Source: an uncultured Rikenellaceae bacterium (GTDB lineage Bacteria; Bacteroidota; Bacteroidia; Bacteroidales; Rikenellaceae). From it: DNA of 64,000 bases. Positions 8,843 to 17,536 of this stretch are shown piece after piece (the first letter of the stretch is position 1; the number at the start of each line of letters is the position of its first letter). A model generated the notes under the pieces. That model ran no database searches and was not told where the DNA came from. It worked only from the letters and a program-made list of their open reading frames with translations. Position numbers and translations under genes: made by a program. The stretch is from contig CAMLTW010000007.1 of assembly GCA_946486375.1 (NCBI GenBank), positions 1 to 64,000 of the forward strand, written 5' to 3'.

Positions 8843-9646
8843 ATGGTCTCGGAAAACATCCTCACCGCCTTCATCCTGACCCTGCTGGCCGGACTGGCCA
8901 CGGGGATCGGGAGCGCCATCGCCTTCTTCGCCAACCACACCAACCGGAAATTCCTCTCCTTTTCGCTGGGGCTGTCGGCGGGGGTGATGATCTACGTCTC
9001 CTTCGTGGAGCTGTTGCAGGGGGCGCAGGGGATGCTGGCGCAGATCCTGGGACACCGCAGCGGCAGCCTGCTGGCAGCGGCAGCCTTTTTCGGGGGCATC
9101 GTCGTGGCGGCGCTGATCGACAAGCTCGTTCCGGCGGCGGACAACCCCCACGAAATGAAGTCCCTCGAAAGCATGCAGCATCCGCCGCACGACCGGCGGA
9201 AACTGATGCGGATGGGGCTGATGACCGCGCTGGTCATCACGATCCACAACTTTCCGGAGGGCATCGCCACCTTCACGGCGGCAGTGGAAAACCCGGAGCT
9301 GGGGATCGCCATCGCCATCGCCATTGCCATCCACAACATCCCGGAGGGCATCGCGGTCTCGGTGCCGATCTACTATGCCACGCAGGACAAGAAAAAGGCG
9401 TTCAAGTGGTCGTTCCTTTCAGGCATGTCCGAACCGCTGGGAGCGCTGATCGCCTTTCTGGTGCTCACCCCGTTCCTGACGCCCGTGGTCATGAGCTGCG
9501 TGCTGGCGGCGGTGGGCGGCATCATGGTCTTCATTTCCTTCGACGAGCTGCTGCCGGCGGCGCGGGAGTTCGGGGAACATCACATTTCGATCTACGGGCT
9601 GATCGCGGGCATGGCGGTGATGGCGCTGAGCCTCATCTTACTGTAA
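8843..9646 (+). CDS. zupT: ZIP-family zinc transporter ZupT
   Basis: This 267-residue inner-membrane protein takes up Zn2+ and other divalent metals. It has eight predicted helices and the two paired metal-site motifs of the ZIP family, HNFPEGIATF (about residue 134) and HNIPEGIAVS (about residue 163). The loop between helices 3 and 4 carries a short His-containing stretch. It lies between purE and a small membrane protein and is probably co-transcribed with both. Confidence 0.93.
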   Translation: MVSENILTAFILTLLAGLATGIGSAIAFFANHTNRKFLSFSLGLSAGVMIYVSFVELLQGAQGMLAQILGHRSGSLLAAAAFFGGIVVAALIDKLVPAADNPHEMKSLESMQHPPHDRRKLMRMGLMTALVITIHNFPEGIATFTAAVENPELGIAIAIAIAIHNIPEGIAVSVPIYYATQDKKKAFKWSFLSGMSEPLGALIAFLVLTPFLTPVVMSCVLAAVGGIMVFISFDELLPAAREFGEHHISIYGLIAGMAVMALSLILL

Positions 9647-9658
9647 AACGGGCGGAGC

Positions 9659-9919
9659 ATGGGAAAACGGAAGTGGACGGGGAATGAAAAAATAATGGCG
9701 GGGCTGATCGTGCTGCTGTTGGTCGGCATCGCCATCCGGTGGGGCTACATCCGGCAGGAGGCGGGGGAGGCGGTGATGCGCTATTTCCGGCCGGATTCCG
9801 TCCCGTTGCGGATACCCGGACTGCCGGAACCGGCATCGAAAACGGAAGCGACGCAAGACACGGCGGCGCTGTTTTCCGACACGACCCGAAGCCGAACGGA
9901 TACGCTTACCGGGAAATAG
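9659..9919 (+). CDS. small single-pass membrane protein, unknown function
   Basis: This 86-residue protein is not recognised. It has a basic N-terminus, one hydrophobic helix (about residues 12-28, IMAGLIVLLLVGIAIRWGY) and a polar, Thr/Ser-rich tail. It begins 12 bases after zupT on the same strand and is followed by a terminator, so it is likely the last gene of the purE-zupT transcript. A link to metal transport is guilt by association only. Confidence 0.6.
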   Translation: MGKRKWTGNEKIMAGLIVLLLVGIAIRWGYIRQEAGEAVMRYFRPDSVPLRIPGLPEPASKTEATQDTAALFSDTTRSRTDTLTGK

Positions 9920-9942
9920 GCCGAAAGCTCGTCTTTCCCGGA

Positions 9943-9990
9943 GGGACGTTTCATTTTCGGCTCTCCGAAACCGGGAAACGTCCCGTTTTT
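9943..9990 (+). terminator. terminator of the purE-zupT run
   Basis: GGGACGTTT (9943-9951) pairs perfectly with AAACGTCCC (9976-9984) and is followed by GTTTTT. Confidence 0.65.
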
Positions 9991-10101
9991 CGGAGCGCCT
10001 GAACGCAGAAAAGGGGGGACCGCGGGTTTTCGTACGGTCTTTGCAACAGCGATCCCGGAATCCCTCCGCCGGTGCGGCGGAGCAAGCACGAACACGAAAT
10101 C

Positions 10102-12045
10102 ATGTACGACAATCTGAACCGATACCTCGAACGGCTCCGGAAGGAGGGGGAACTGCTGGAAATCGGCGTCCCCGTCTGCCCGGAATACGAAATCACCGAA
10201 ATCACCGACCGGTTTTCCAGCCTTCCCGGAGGCGGGAAGGCCCTGCTGTTCACCGAGACGGGCACCCCGTTTCCCGTGGCGACCAACCTGCTGGGCTCCG
10301 ACCGGCGCATCTGTCTGGCGCTGGGGGTGGAGCGGCTGGAAGACCTCGCCCGGCGCATCGAAAAAGCCTTCCACGGACTGACGGCCCCGAAAACCTCTTT
10401 CGGAGACAAGCTCCGGACGCTTCCCCTGCTGGGGGAAATCTCGCGCTGGATGCCCCGCACCCGGCGCGGGCGGGGAGCGTGTCAGCAGGTGGTGATGGAA
10501 GACCCCGACCTGCGGAAACTGCCCGTGCTGACCTGCCGTCCCTACGACGGCGGGCCGTTCGTCACCCTGCCGCTGGTGCACACCCTCGACCCCGCGACGG
10601 GCGTCCGGAACGTGGGCATGTACCGGATGCAGGTCTATTCCGCCCGAACGACGGGGATGCACTGGCACCGCCACAAGACGGGCGCCCGTCATTATGACGA
10701 GTACCGGAAACTCGGTCGGCGAATGCCCGTAACGGTGTGTCTGGGGGGCGACCCCGTTTACACCTACGCGGCGACGGCGCCCGTGCCGGACAACGTGGAC
10801 GAATACCTGCTGGCCGGGTTCATCCGCCGGCGTCCCGTGGAACTGGTGCGGTGCCTGACCAACGAACTGGAAGTGCCGGCGGACTGCGACTTCGTGATCG
10901 AAGGATATGTAGACCCCGCCGAAGAACCGGGCGTGGAAGGGGCTTTCGGCGACCATACGGGCTTCTATTCGCTGACCGATCTTTATCCGACCTTCCATGT
11001 CACCTGCATCACCCACCGGCGGGACGCGGTCTATCCGGCCACCGTGGTGGGCGTTCCCCCGCAGGAGGATCGGTTCATCGCCAAGGCCACGGAAAAAATC
11101 TTCCTCGCCCCGATCCGGCTGACCCTCCAGCCCGAAGTCGCCGACCTCTGGATGCCGGAGGAAGGGACGGCGCACAACCTGGCCGTGGTGAACATCGGCA
11201 AACGCTATCCCGGTCAGGCCTTCAAGGTCGCGGCCTCGCTGTGGGGAGCGGGACAGATGATGTTCAACAAATTCATGGTGATCACCGATGCGGCAGGAGA
11301 CATCCGGCGTCCGGAAACCCTGCGGGAAGCGCTCCGCAACGTGTCGGTGCCCCGGGATATCCTGTTTTCGCGCGGGCCGCTGGACGTGCTCGACCACGCC
11401 GGCGACGTGACGGGAGCGGGGGGCAAGCTGTGTATCGACGCCACCCGGAAACTTCCGGAAGAAACCGGCGCCGAATCCGCCGCCGTGGAAACGGAGGCCG
11501 GAAAAACCGCCCGGACGCTTCGGGAAGACGCCGCCGGACGGCAGCCGGAAAAGGCGGATGGTGCCCGCTCCTGGAACCTGCCTCCCTTCGCGGTCGACCT
11601 GAACGACGCATATGCCGACGGGTGGGACGCGCTTTTCCTTTCCGTGAAGCGGGACGCGCGGAAAAGCCTGCGGAACTACGTGCCCGAACTCGAAACCCTG
11701 CTCCGGAACAACGGGGCCGAAAACATCCGCTTCGTCCTTTTTTACGACGACCGGATGCCCCTGACCAATGTCCGCACGCTGCTCTGGCTGGCCGGCGCGA
11801 ACTGCGATGCGGTGCGGGATGTGGCGGCGGAAAACGGACGCCTCTTTTTCGATGCGCGCGTCAAGGCGGGCGGCGTGAACGGCTTCCGGCGCCGGTGGCC
11901 GAACGTGGTCGCTTCCGGCCCCGATACGATCGGCTCCATCGACAAACAGTGGTCTGAAATGGGGCTGGGCGATTTCATTCCTTCCCCGTCCCTCGAGCAC
12001 CTCTCGCTCGTGCTGCCGGGCGGAGCCGAAGTCGAACCGGAATAG
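10102..12045 (+). CDS. UbiD-family decarboxylase
   Basis: This 647-residue protein of the prenylated-FMN-dependent UbiD family is often annotated in Bacteroidetes as menaquinone biosynthesis decarboxylase. The conserved VEGAFGDHTGFYSLTD block (about residues 277-292) holds acidic active-site residues of the family. GVPPQEDRFIAKATEK and an Asn/Asp-rich metal region are also present. ATG at 10102 is preferred over a GTG ten codons upstream because the protein then begins MYDNLNRYLERL, the usual family start. A polar, low-complexity segment (about residues 450-490) interrupts the C-terminal part. No UbiX-like flavin prenyltransferase is in the window. Confidence 0.85.
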   Translation: MYDNLNRYLERLRKEGELLEIGVPVCPEYEITEITDRFSSLPGGGKALLFTETGTPFPVATNLLGSDRRICLALGVERLEDLARRIEKAFHGLTAPKTSFGDKLRTLPLLGEISRWMPRTRRGRGACQQVVMEDPDLRKLPVLTCRPYDGGPFVTLPLVHTLDPATGVRNVGMYRMQVYSARTTGMHWHRHKTGARHYDEYRKLGRRMPVTVCLGGDPVYTYAATAPVPDNVDEYLLAGFIRRRPVELVRCLTNELEVPADCDFVIEGYVDPAEEPGVEGAFGDHTGFYSLTDLYPTFHVTCITHRRDAVYPATVVGVPPQEDRFIAKATEKIFLAPIRLTLQPEVADLWMPEEGTAHNLAVVNIGKRYPGQAFKVAASLWGAGQMMFNKFMVITDAAGDIRRPETLREALRNVSVPRDILFSRGPLDVLDHAGDVTGAGGKLCIDATRKLPEETGAESAAVETEAGKTARTLREDAAGRQPEKADGARSWNLPPFAVDLNDAYADGWDALFLSVKRDARKSLRNYVPELETLLRNNGAENIRFVLFYDDRMPLTNVRTLLWLAGANCDAVRDVAAENGRLFFDARVKAGGVNGFRRRWPNVVASGPDTIGSIDKQWSEMGLGDFIPSPSLEHLSLVLPGGAEVEPE

Positions 12046-12191
12046 CGTTCACGAACCGGGCAGTTCCCGCTCCGAAAAAGAGGCGGAAAACCGCGTTTTG
12101 GCCCGCGGCAGGTACAACCGAACGGGGGGAAAAGCGGGTACGCCCGATTCGCGGCAATTCCCCTTTCGGGGCCGAACGCCCAATGCACGGC

Positions 12192-12214
12192 TTTTTACAG
12201 GCCTCCTGTAAAAA
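12192..12214. terminator. bidirectional terminator between ubiD-family gene and aminotransferase
   Basis: TTTTTACAGG and CCTGTAAAAA form a perfect 10-bp stem with a 3-nt loop. The A and T ends give a U-tract on either strand. It sits between convergent genes. Confidence 0.7.
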
Positions 12215-12296
12215 CCGGCAGCGTTCGAGCGACCGGAAGCGGCTCGATTTTATTCCGGGAAAAGGTTCCCTGCCTTCGGGAAGCCCGATCGAAAAA

Positions 12297-13493
12297 TCAT
12301 TCCGATTCCCGGAGGTGAGCCTTCACGACTTCTCCGAGCACCCGAAGCCCCTTTTCGATCCGGTCTTCCGGCATGTTGGAATAGTTCAGCCTGAACGTAT
12401 TTTCCCGATGTACGTTCGGGTAAAAGGAACCGCCCGGAACGAAAGCTATTTTTTGCTTCAGGCAATCGTCCAGTATCCTGCGCGCCGAAATTCCTTCGGG
12501 AAGCTCGATCCACGTAAACAGTCCGCCTTCGGGACGGGTGAACTCGATCCGGTCGGGGAAATAACGCTCCATGGATTCCACGGCGACGTCCCGGCGCCTT
12601 TTGTAAACCTCCACGATTTTTTCGATGTGACGGTCGATGTCGTACCGTTTCAGGTACTCGGCAAGAACCATCTGGGCGAACGTGTTGCACTGCAAATCCG
12701 TGCCCTGTTTGACCAATACGTACCTGCGGATGATGTCTTTGTCCCCTGCGATCCAGCCAATCCGGAAGCCGGGGCAGAAAATCTTGGAAAAACTCCCCGT
12801 ACACAACACGTTTCCCGCCGTATCGAAGGATTTCACGGACGGCAGATGTTCCCCCTCGAACCTCAATTCGCCGTAAGGATTGTCTTCCACGACCGCAACG
12901 CCGTACCGGGCGGACAGTTCGGCCAGTTTCCGGCGCCTTTCCAGACTCCACGTCCTCCCCGTCGGGTTCTGGAAGGTGGGAATGACATAGATCAGTTTGA
13001 CGTTTTCGGTCGCCCGCAGCGCGTCTTCCAAAGCGTCGGGGAGCATCCCGTTCCCATCCGTGGGAATTTCGATGAACCGGCATCCGTACGCCCGGAAGGC
13101 GCTGATCGCGGCCAGATAGGTCGGGCTTTCGCACAGCACGACATCTCCTTCGTCCAAAAAGACTTTTCCCGTCAAGTCCAGTCCCTGCTGCGACCCGTGG
13201 GTAATCAGCACGTCGTCCCGGTCGAACGCCGTTCCCAGGCGCTCGTTCATCCGTCGGGCGATCCATTCCCGCAGGGGAGCGTACCCTTCGGTCGTCGTGT
13301 ATTGAAGCGCTTTGGTTCCCGCCTCGTCCAAAACGATCCGGCACATTTCCCGGATCTCCGCTACCGGAAAGAGTTCGGGAGCGGGCAGGCCGCCCGCAAA
13401 CGAAATGACGTCTTCCCGTTCCGTCACTTTCAGGATCTCCCGGATTTCGGAAGCCTTCAGGAAAGACATTCTTTTGGCGAAATTCAATTCCAT
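12297..13493 (-). CDS. PLP-dependent aminotransferase (2-aminoadipate/MocR-type fold I)
   Basis: This 398-residue cytoplasmic class I/II aminotransferase resembles LysN/2-aminoadipate transaminases. The PLP lysine is Lys237 in GSFSKIFCPGFRIGW. Asn176 in FQNPTGR, Asp204-Asn-Pro-Tyr207 and Arg244 are the usual cofactor and carboxylate contacts. The frame is open 18 codons further up, but the start at 13491-13493 (MELNFAKRMSFLKASEIRE) fits the family. The amino donor and acceptor cannot be fixed from sequence. No helix-turn-helix domain is fused, so it is not a MocR regulator. Confidence 0.88.
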   Translation of the reverse strand: MELNFAKRMSFLKASEIREILKVTEREDVISFAGGLPAPELFPVAEIREMCRIVLDEAGTKALQYTTTEGYAPLREWIARRMNERLGTAFDRDDVLITHGSQQGLDLTGKVFLDEGDVVLCESPTYLAAISAFRAYGCRFIEIPTDGNGMLPDALEDALRATENVKLIYVIPTFQNPTGRTWSLERRRKLAELSARYGVAVVEDNPYGELRFEGEHLPSVKSFDTAGNVLCTGSFSKIFCPGFRIGWIAGDKDIIRRYVLVKQGTDLQCNTFAQMVLAEYLKRYDIDRHIEKIVEVYKRRRDVAVESMERYFPDRIEFTRPEGGLFTWIELPEGISARRILDDCLKQKIAFVPGGSFYPNVHRENTFRLNYSNMPEDRIEKGLRVLGEVVKAHLRESE

Positions 13494-13646
13494 CGTTTTT
13501 CGGTATATCGGGTTGGCAGAATGTAAAAGTAAAGCAAAAAATCGCAAAATGCGAACAAACAGAGAACCTGAAGTTCGGTCTTTCCGCCGGGCGGAGCCGA
13601 AGTCGAACCGGAGCAGGGTGCGGAGGGTCTTCCGGGGGATTCGCCT

Positions 13647-14111
13647 TCACCGGAAAAGTTTGTAAAGCGGGCCTTCGTCGCCGTACCCGTCCCGGACGAA
13701 GCCCACTTTCAGCAACACCTTTCGGGAAATCCGATTACCGGGTTCCGTTTGCGCCGCCACGCAGCGCACGCCGTCCCGCGCAAGCGCCCATTTCACCAGC
13801 CCGGCGACGGCTTCCGTCGCATAGCCGTTGCAGCGGTGAGGTTCGTCGATACCGTATCCGATTTCCACGACTCCTTCCGGATCCGGCACGCCTTTAAAGC
13901 AGCAGCTTCCGACGACCGCTCCATCCTTCAGGCAGATTTTCCAGGCCGTGCCCCATTCCTCACGACCGGGCGACCGCCGCATCGTTTCCAGCATTTCGGC
14001 ATACGCCCGTTTCATTTCGGGGTCGGTTTCCCGGCGGCACAACCCGCTCATTTCCTCCGCACTTTGCGGGAAGATCGTAAGCCTTTCCGTCCGAACCGTG
14101 ATTTGCTCCAT
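13647..14111 (-). CDS. GNAT-family N-acetyltransferase
   Basis: This 154-residue acetyl-CoA-dependent transferase of the RimJ/RimL-like group has VVEIGYGIDEPHRCNGYATEAV (about residues 83-104). That block contains the R-x-N-G-Y-A pyrophosphate loop, followed by the helix LVKWAL and a typical AQTEPGNRISRKVLLKVGF block. The substrate is unknown. It lies 153 bases upstream of the aminotransferase gene on the same strand, a gap that holds a 27-bp copy of sequence from the ubiD-family gene. Confidence 0.85.
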   Translation of the reverse strand: MEQITVRTERLTIFPQSAEEMSGLCRRETDPEMKRAYAEMLETMRRSPGREEWGTAWKICLKDGAVVGSCCFKGVPDPEGVVEIGYGIDEPHRCNGYATEAVAGLVKWALARDGVRCVAAQTEPGNRISRKVLLKVGFVRDGYGDEGPLYKLFR

Positions 14112-14184
14112 GCGTTACCCGTTTTTCCGCGTTCCGCTTCTTCACCGTGACCCGGCGCTATCTGCATCCCCTTTTCAAACAAAT

Positions 14185-14204
14185 GCCCCGGAAACATCCG
14201 GGGC
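14185..14204 (-). terminator. terminator of nrdJ
   Basis: GCCCCGGA (14185-14192) and TCCGGGGC (14197-14204) form a perfect 8-bp stem with a tetraloop. On the minus strand it is followed by ATTTGTTTG, about 30 bases past the nrdJ stop. Confidence 0.65.
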
Positions 14205-14234
14205 GCTTTGCCTGTCGGTCGGCGCACGGCCGCA

Positions 14235-16790
14235 TCAACCGCATTTGGAATGTCCGCACGAGGTGCAGACCAGACATCCTTCCTGATAGACCAGGCTTTC
14301 CTGTCCGCATTCCGGACACACGCTGTTCTTAGGCTTGGTGCCGTTGGGGATGTAGCGGTGCAGCGCCCGTTCGACCCCGTTTTTCCACGTGTTGATGGTG
14401 CTGCTGTTCAGATGCAGTCCCGAAACGAGGTTCACGATGTCCACGATCGGCATCCCGTTGCGGAGCACCCCCGAGATCAGTTTGGCGTAATTCCAGTATT
14501 CCTCGTTGAACAGCCGGGAAATGCCGCCGATGGTGTTGGTGTAACCGTACTTGTCCGTGTACTGGAAATCGTACCGCTTCGTGCCGTCCTCCTCCTTCAC
14601 CCGGATGATCTTGCCCTTGGTGATCCGCTTGGGGATGAACATGGCGTCCTCCTCGATTTTCCCCGTGAAAATCTCGTACGGATGATCGTTGTAAATGCCC
14701 ACGAAGGCGATCCAGTCCTCCTCCCCGTTCTTGAACCGGACGATGTCGGCGTCCAGCTCGGTGGGGCGTTTCAGCGGCGGCTTGTACCCGCCTTCGTCCT
14801 TTTTCTTGCCCACGAGCACGCCGGCGCGCGAGCCGTCCCGGTAGACCGTCACGCCCTTGCAACCGCTTTCCCAGGCCGTCTGGAACACTTTGGCCACCAG
14901 CTTCTCGGTCGCGCTGTTCGGCAGATTCACGGTGACGGAGATCGAGTGATCCACCCATTTCTGAATCGCTCCCTGCATCTTCACCTTGCTGACCCAGTCG
15001 ATGTCGTTGGACGTCGCCTTGTAATACGGCGATTTCTTCACCATTTCCTCAATCTCGTCATCGGTCATCCGGGCGATTTCCTCCCGGGTATGGCCATTGA
15101 CTTCGAGCCAGGTCACGAACTTGTGGTGGAACACGTTGTATTCCTCCCACGAATCCCCCACTTCGTCCACGAAGGTCACCTTCACGTCCTTGTCGCTCGG
15201 ATTGACCTTCCGGCGCCGCTTGTAGACGGGCAGGAACACCGGCTCGATGCCGGAGGTGGTCTGGGACATGAGGCTGGTGGTGCCGGTCGGAGCGATGGTC
15301 AGCATGGCGATGTTCCGGCGACCGTGCGCGACCATTTCCTCGTACAGCTTCGGGTCGGCTTCCCGGATGCGGGCGATCATCGGATTGTCCTTTTCCTTAT
15401 CCGCATCGTAAAGCGGGAAGGCTCCCCGTTCCGCGGCCATCTGCACGGAAGCGCGGTACGCCTCCAGCGCCAGCGTTTTCTGGATTTCCACGGCGAAGGC
15501 GATCGCCTCGTCCGAGCCGTAGCGCAGCCCCAGCGCCGCCAGCATGTCCCCTTCGGCGGTGATGCCGAGGCCCGTCCGGCGTCCCTGCAGGGCCTTTTCC
15601 CGAATTTTCTTCCAGAGGTTGAGCTCCACGGCCCGGATGTCCGGGTCTTCGGGGTCGTCCTCGATCTTCTGGATGATGGCTTCGATCTTTTCCAGCTCGA
15701 GGTCGATGATGTCGTCCATGATGTGCATCGCCTTGCCCACGTGCATCCGGAACTTGTCGAAGTTGAAGCAGGCGTTGGGCGTGAACGGATCGTCCACGTA
15801 GCCGTACAGGTTGAGCGCCAGCAGGCGGCAGCTGTCGTAGGGACACAGCGGAATTTCCCCGCACGGGTTGGTCGAAACGGTGCGGAACCCCTCGTCCGCG
15901 TAGCAGTCCGGCACGGATTCCCGCAGGATGGTGTCCCAGAACAGCACGCCCGGTTCGGCGGATTTCCACGCGTTGTGCACGATCTTGTTCCACAGCGCCC
16001 GCGCGTCGATCTCCTTCACGTACATCGGCTCGTTCGAGTCGATGGGGAATTTCTGCACGTACTTCTTTCCCCCGGCCACGGCCCGCATGAATTCGTCGTC
16101 GATCTTGATCGAAACGTTGGCCCCGGTCACCTTCCCCGTTTCCACCTTGGCGTTGATGAAGTTTTCGGCGTCCGGATGCCGGATCGAAAGCGAAAGCATC
16201 AGCGCCCCCCGGCGGCCGTCCTGCGCCACCTCGCGGGTGGAATTGGAATACCGTTCCATGAAGGGCACGATCCCCGTGGAAGTCAGCGCGCTGTTCAGCA
16301 CGGGGCTTCCCGTGGGACGAAGGTGAGACAGATCGTGCCCGACGCCTCCGCGCCGTTTCATCAGCTGCACCTGTTCCTCGTCGATGCGGATGATTCCGCC
16401 ATAGGAGTCGGCCGGGTTCCGGTGGCCGATCACGAAGCAGTTCGACAGCGAAGCGACCTGCAGGTTGTTTCCGATCCCGGTCATCGGCCCCCCCTGGGGA
16501 ATGATGTAGCGGAAATCCCGAAGCAGTCCGTGTACTTCGGCCGCGCTCAGGGGGTTGGGGTACTTCGCCTCGATGCGGGCGATTTCGTTCGCGATCCGCC
16601 AATGCATCTGGTCGGGCGACTTTTCGTAGATTTTCCCCTTCGAATCCTTGAGGGCGTACTTGCTCACCCACACCGTCGCCGCCAGTTCGTCGCCCTTGAA
16701 ATACTTCTTCGCTTCCTCCACCGCTTCCGCGTAAGGATATTCCGTCAACCGTTCGCTTTCCTGCTTTGCCGCAGCCGCCTTTTCAGCCAT
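14235..16790 (-). CDS. nrdJ: adenosylcobalamin-dependent (class II) ribonucleotide reductase
   Basis: This 851-residue enzyme reduces ribonucleotides to deoxyribonucleotides with a B12 radical. The body has RRGGVGHDLSHLRPTGSPV, the active-site STNPCGEIPL (about residues 306-315) and APTGTTSLMSQTTSGIEP. The tail is CPECGQESLVYQEG then CLVCTSCGHSKCG, a zinc-ribbon-like Cys cluster typical of long NrdJ proteins. The start has AGGAG seven bases upstream. The cell therefore needs cobalamin for this enzyme, which bears on the cobalamin riboswitch at 18.7 kb. An inverted DnaA-box pair lies upstream. Confidence 0.95.
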   Translation of the reverse strand: MAEKAAAAKQESERLTEYPYAEAVEEAKKYFKGDELAATVWVSKYALKDSKGKIYEKSPDQMHWRIANEIARIEAKYPNPLSAAEVHGLLRDFRYIIPQGGPMTGIGNNLQVASLSNCFVIGHRNPADSYGGIIRIDEEQVQLMKRRGGVGHDLSHLRPTGSPVLNSALTSTGIVPFMERYSNSTREVAQDGRRGALMLSLSIRHPDAENFINAKVETGKVTGANVSIKIDDEFMRAVAGGKKYVQKFPIDSNEPMYVKEIDARALWNKIVHNAWKSAEPGVLFWDTILRESVPDCYADEGFRTVSTNPCGEIPLCPYDSCRLLALNLYGYVDDPFTPNACFNFDKFRMHVGKAMHIMDDIIDLELEKIEAIIQKIEDDPEDPDIRAVELNLWKKIREKALQGRRTGLGITAEGDMLAALGLRYGSDEAIAFAVEIQKTLALEAYRASVQMAAERGAFPLYDADKEKDNPMIARIREADPKLYEEMVAHGRRNIAMLTIAPTGTTSLMSQTTSGIEPVFLPVYKRRRKVNPSDKDVKVTFVDEVGDSWEEYNVFHHKFVTWLEVNGHTREEIARMTDDEIEEMVKKSPYYKATSNDIDWVSKVKMQGAIQKWVDHSISVTVNLPNSATEKLVAKVFQTAWESGCKGVTVYRDGSRAGVLVGKKKDEGGYKPPLKRPTELDADIVRFKNGEEDWIAFVGIYNDHPYEIFTGKIEEDAMFIPKRITKGKIIRVKEEDGTKRYDFQYTDKYGYTNTIGGISRLFNEEYWNYAKLISGVLRNGMPIVDIVNLVSGLHLNSSTINTWKNGVERALHRYIPNGTKPKNSVCPECGQESLVYQEGCLVCTSCGHSKCG

Positions 16791-16852
16791 TATGCTCTCT
16801 CCTTTACCTGATTGATTTTCGATTAGACTTCATTCGGGAAACCCGGATTTTC

Positions 16853-16860
16853 GACAAAGT
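16853..16860 (-). promoter_or_regulatory. -7 promoter element of nrdJ
   Basis: On the minus strand this reads TAACTTTG, an exact TAnnTTTG match 63 bases upstream of the nrdJ start. A -33 element at the proper spacing is not clear. Confidence 0.45.
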
Positions 16861-16966
16861 TACGACAACTTTTTCAAACCGCTAACACTCGGACAAAATT
16901 TTCATCCCCTTTTTGACCGGATGTTATTAACTGATAATTAATGTAATACAAAAAACAAAGCTAAAG

Positions 16967-16987
16967 TTATCCACATTCTGTGAATAA
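16967..16987. promoter_or_regulatory. inverted DnaA-box pair upstream of nrdJ
   Basis: TTATCCACA (16967-16975), the consensus DnaA box, faces TGTGAATAA (16979-16987), the reverse of TTATTCACA, across three bases. It lies between folB and nrdJ, about 180 bases upstream of the nrdJ start. It could also fold as the folB terminator on the minus strand, where a T-rich stretch follows. Confidence 0.5.
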
Positions 16988-17001
16988 CTTTTTCAGGCTT
17001 G

Positions 17002-17358
17002 TCAACGGGTGAGCGTAACGCTCGTTTTTTCCGTTTTTCCGCCCAGCGGGGGAGCCAGTTTCGAGACTTTCACCGTCACCCGAAGCAGTTGCGGAAACCG
17101 GTCGTAGAGGGCGTCGATGATGCGCCGCGTCACGTGTTCCAGAATTCGGGAAGGGACGGCCATCTGTTCCTGCGTCACCCGGTACACTTCGAGGTAATTG
17201 ATCGTGTCGGCGATGTCGTCGCTTTCGGACGCCCGCGTCAGGTCGGCCTCCATCCGCACGTCCACCCGGAACCGGTTGCCCGTCCGCTGTTCCAGGTCGT
17301 AGCAGCCGTGGAAGGCGTAAAATTCCATATTCTCCACTTCGATGATTCCTGCTTCCAT
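17002..17358 (-). CDS. folB: dihydroneopterin aldolase
   Basis: This 118-residue enzyme of folate synthesis cleaves dihydroneopterin to 6-hydroxymethyldihydropterin and glycolaldehyde. FYAFHGCYDLEQRTGNRF carries Glu23, and the catalytic lysine is Lys100 in VSKLAPPLGG. Glu74 in ILEHV is also typical. The length is normal for the family. It lies upstream of nrdJ on the same strand with a 211-base gap. FolC is found separately at 37.3 kb. Confidence 0.93.
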   Translation of the reverse strand: MEAGIIEVENMEFYAFHGCYDLEQRTGNRFRVDVRMEADLTRASESDDIADTINYLEVYRVTQEQMAVPSRILEHVTRRIIDALYDRFPQLLRVTVKVSKLAPPLGGKTEKTSVTLTR

Positions 17359-17536
17359 ATCTTCGTTTTTCGATGTCTTTTTTTAATATGCTCCGCCGAA
17401 GGCAATGCAAACTCACCGACCGCAAGGAGGCAGTCCCCGGAACCGCGTTTCTTCCGGCCTTCCGAAATCGTTTGCCTTGCGGCTGACCTCGGTGCCCGGG
17501 GCTTCCGTTCCCGGCACCAAGCGGAAACCGCCCCCG

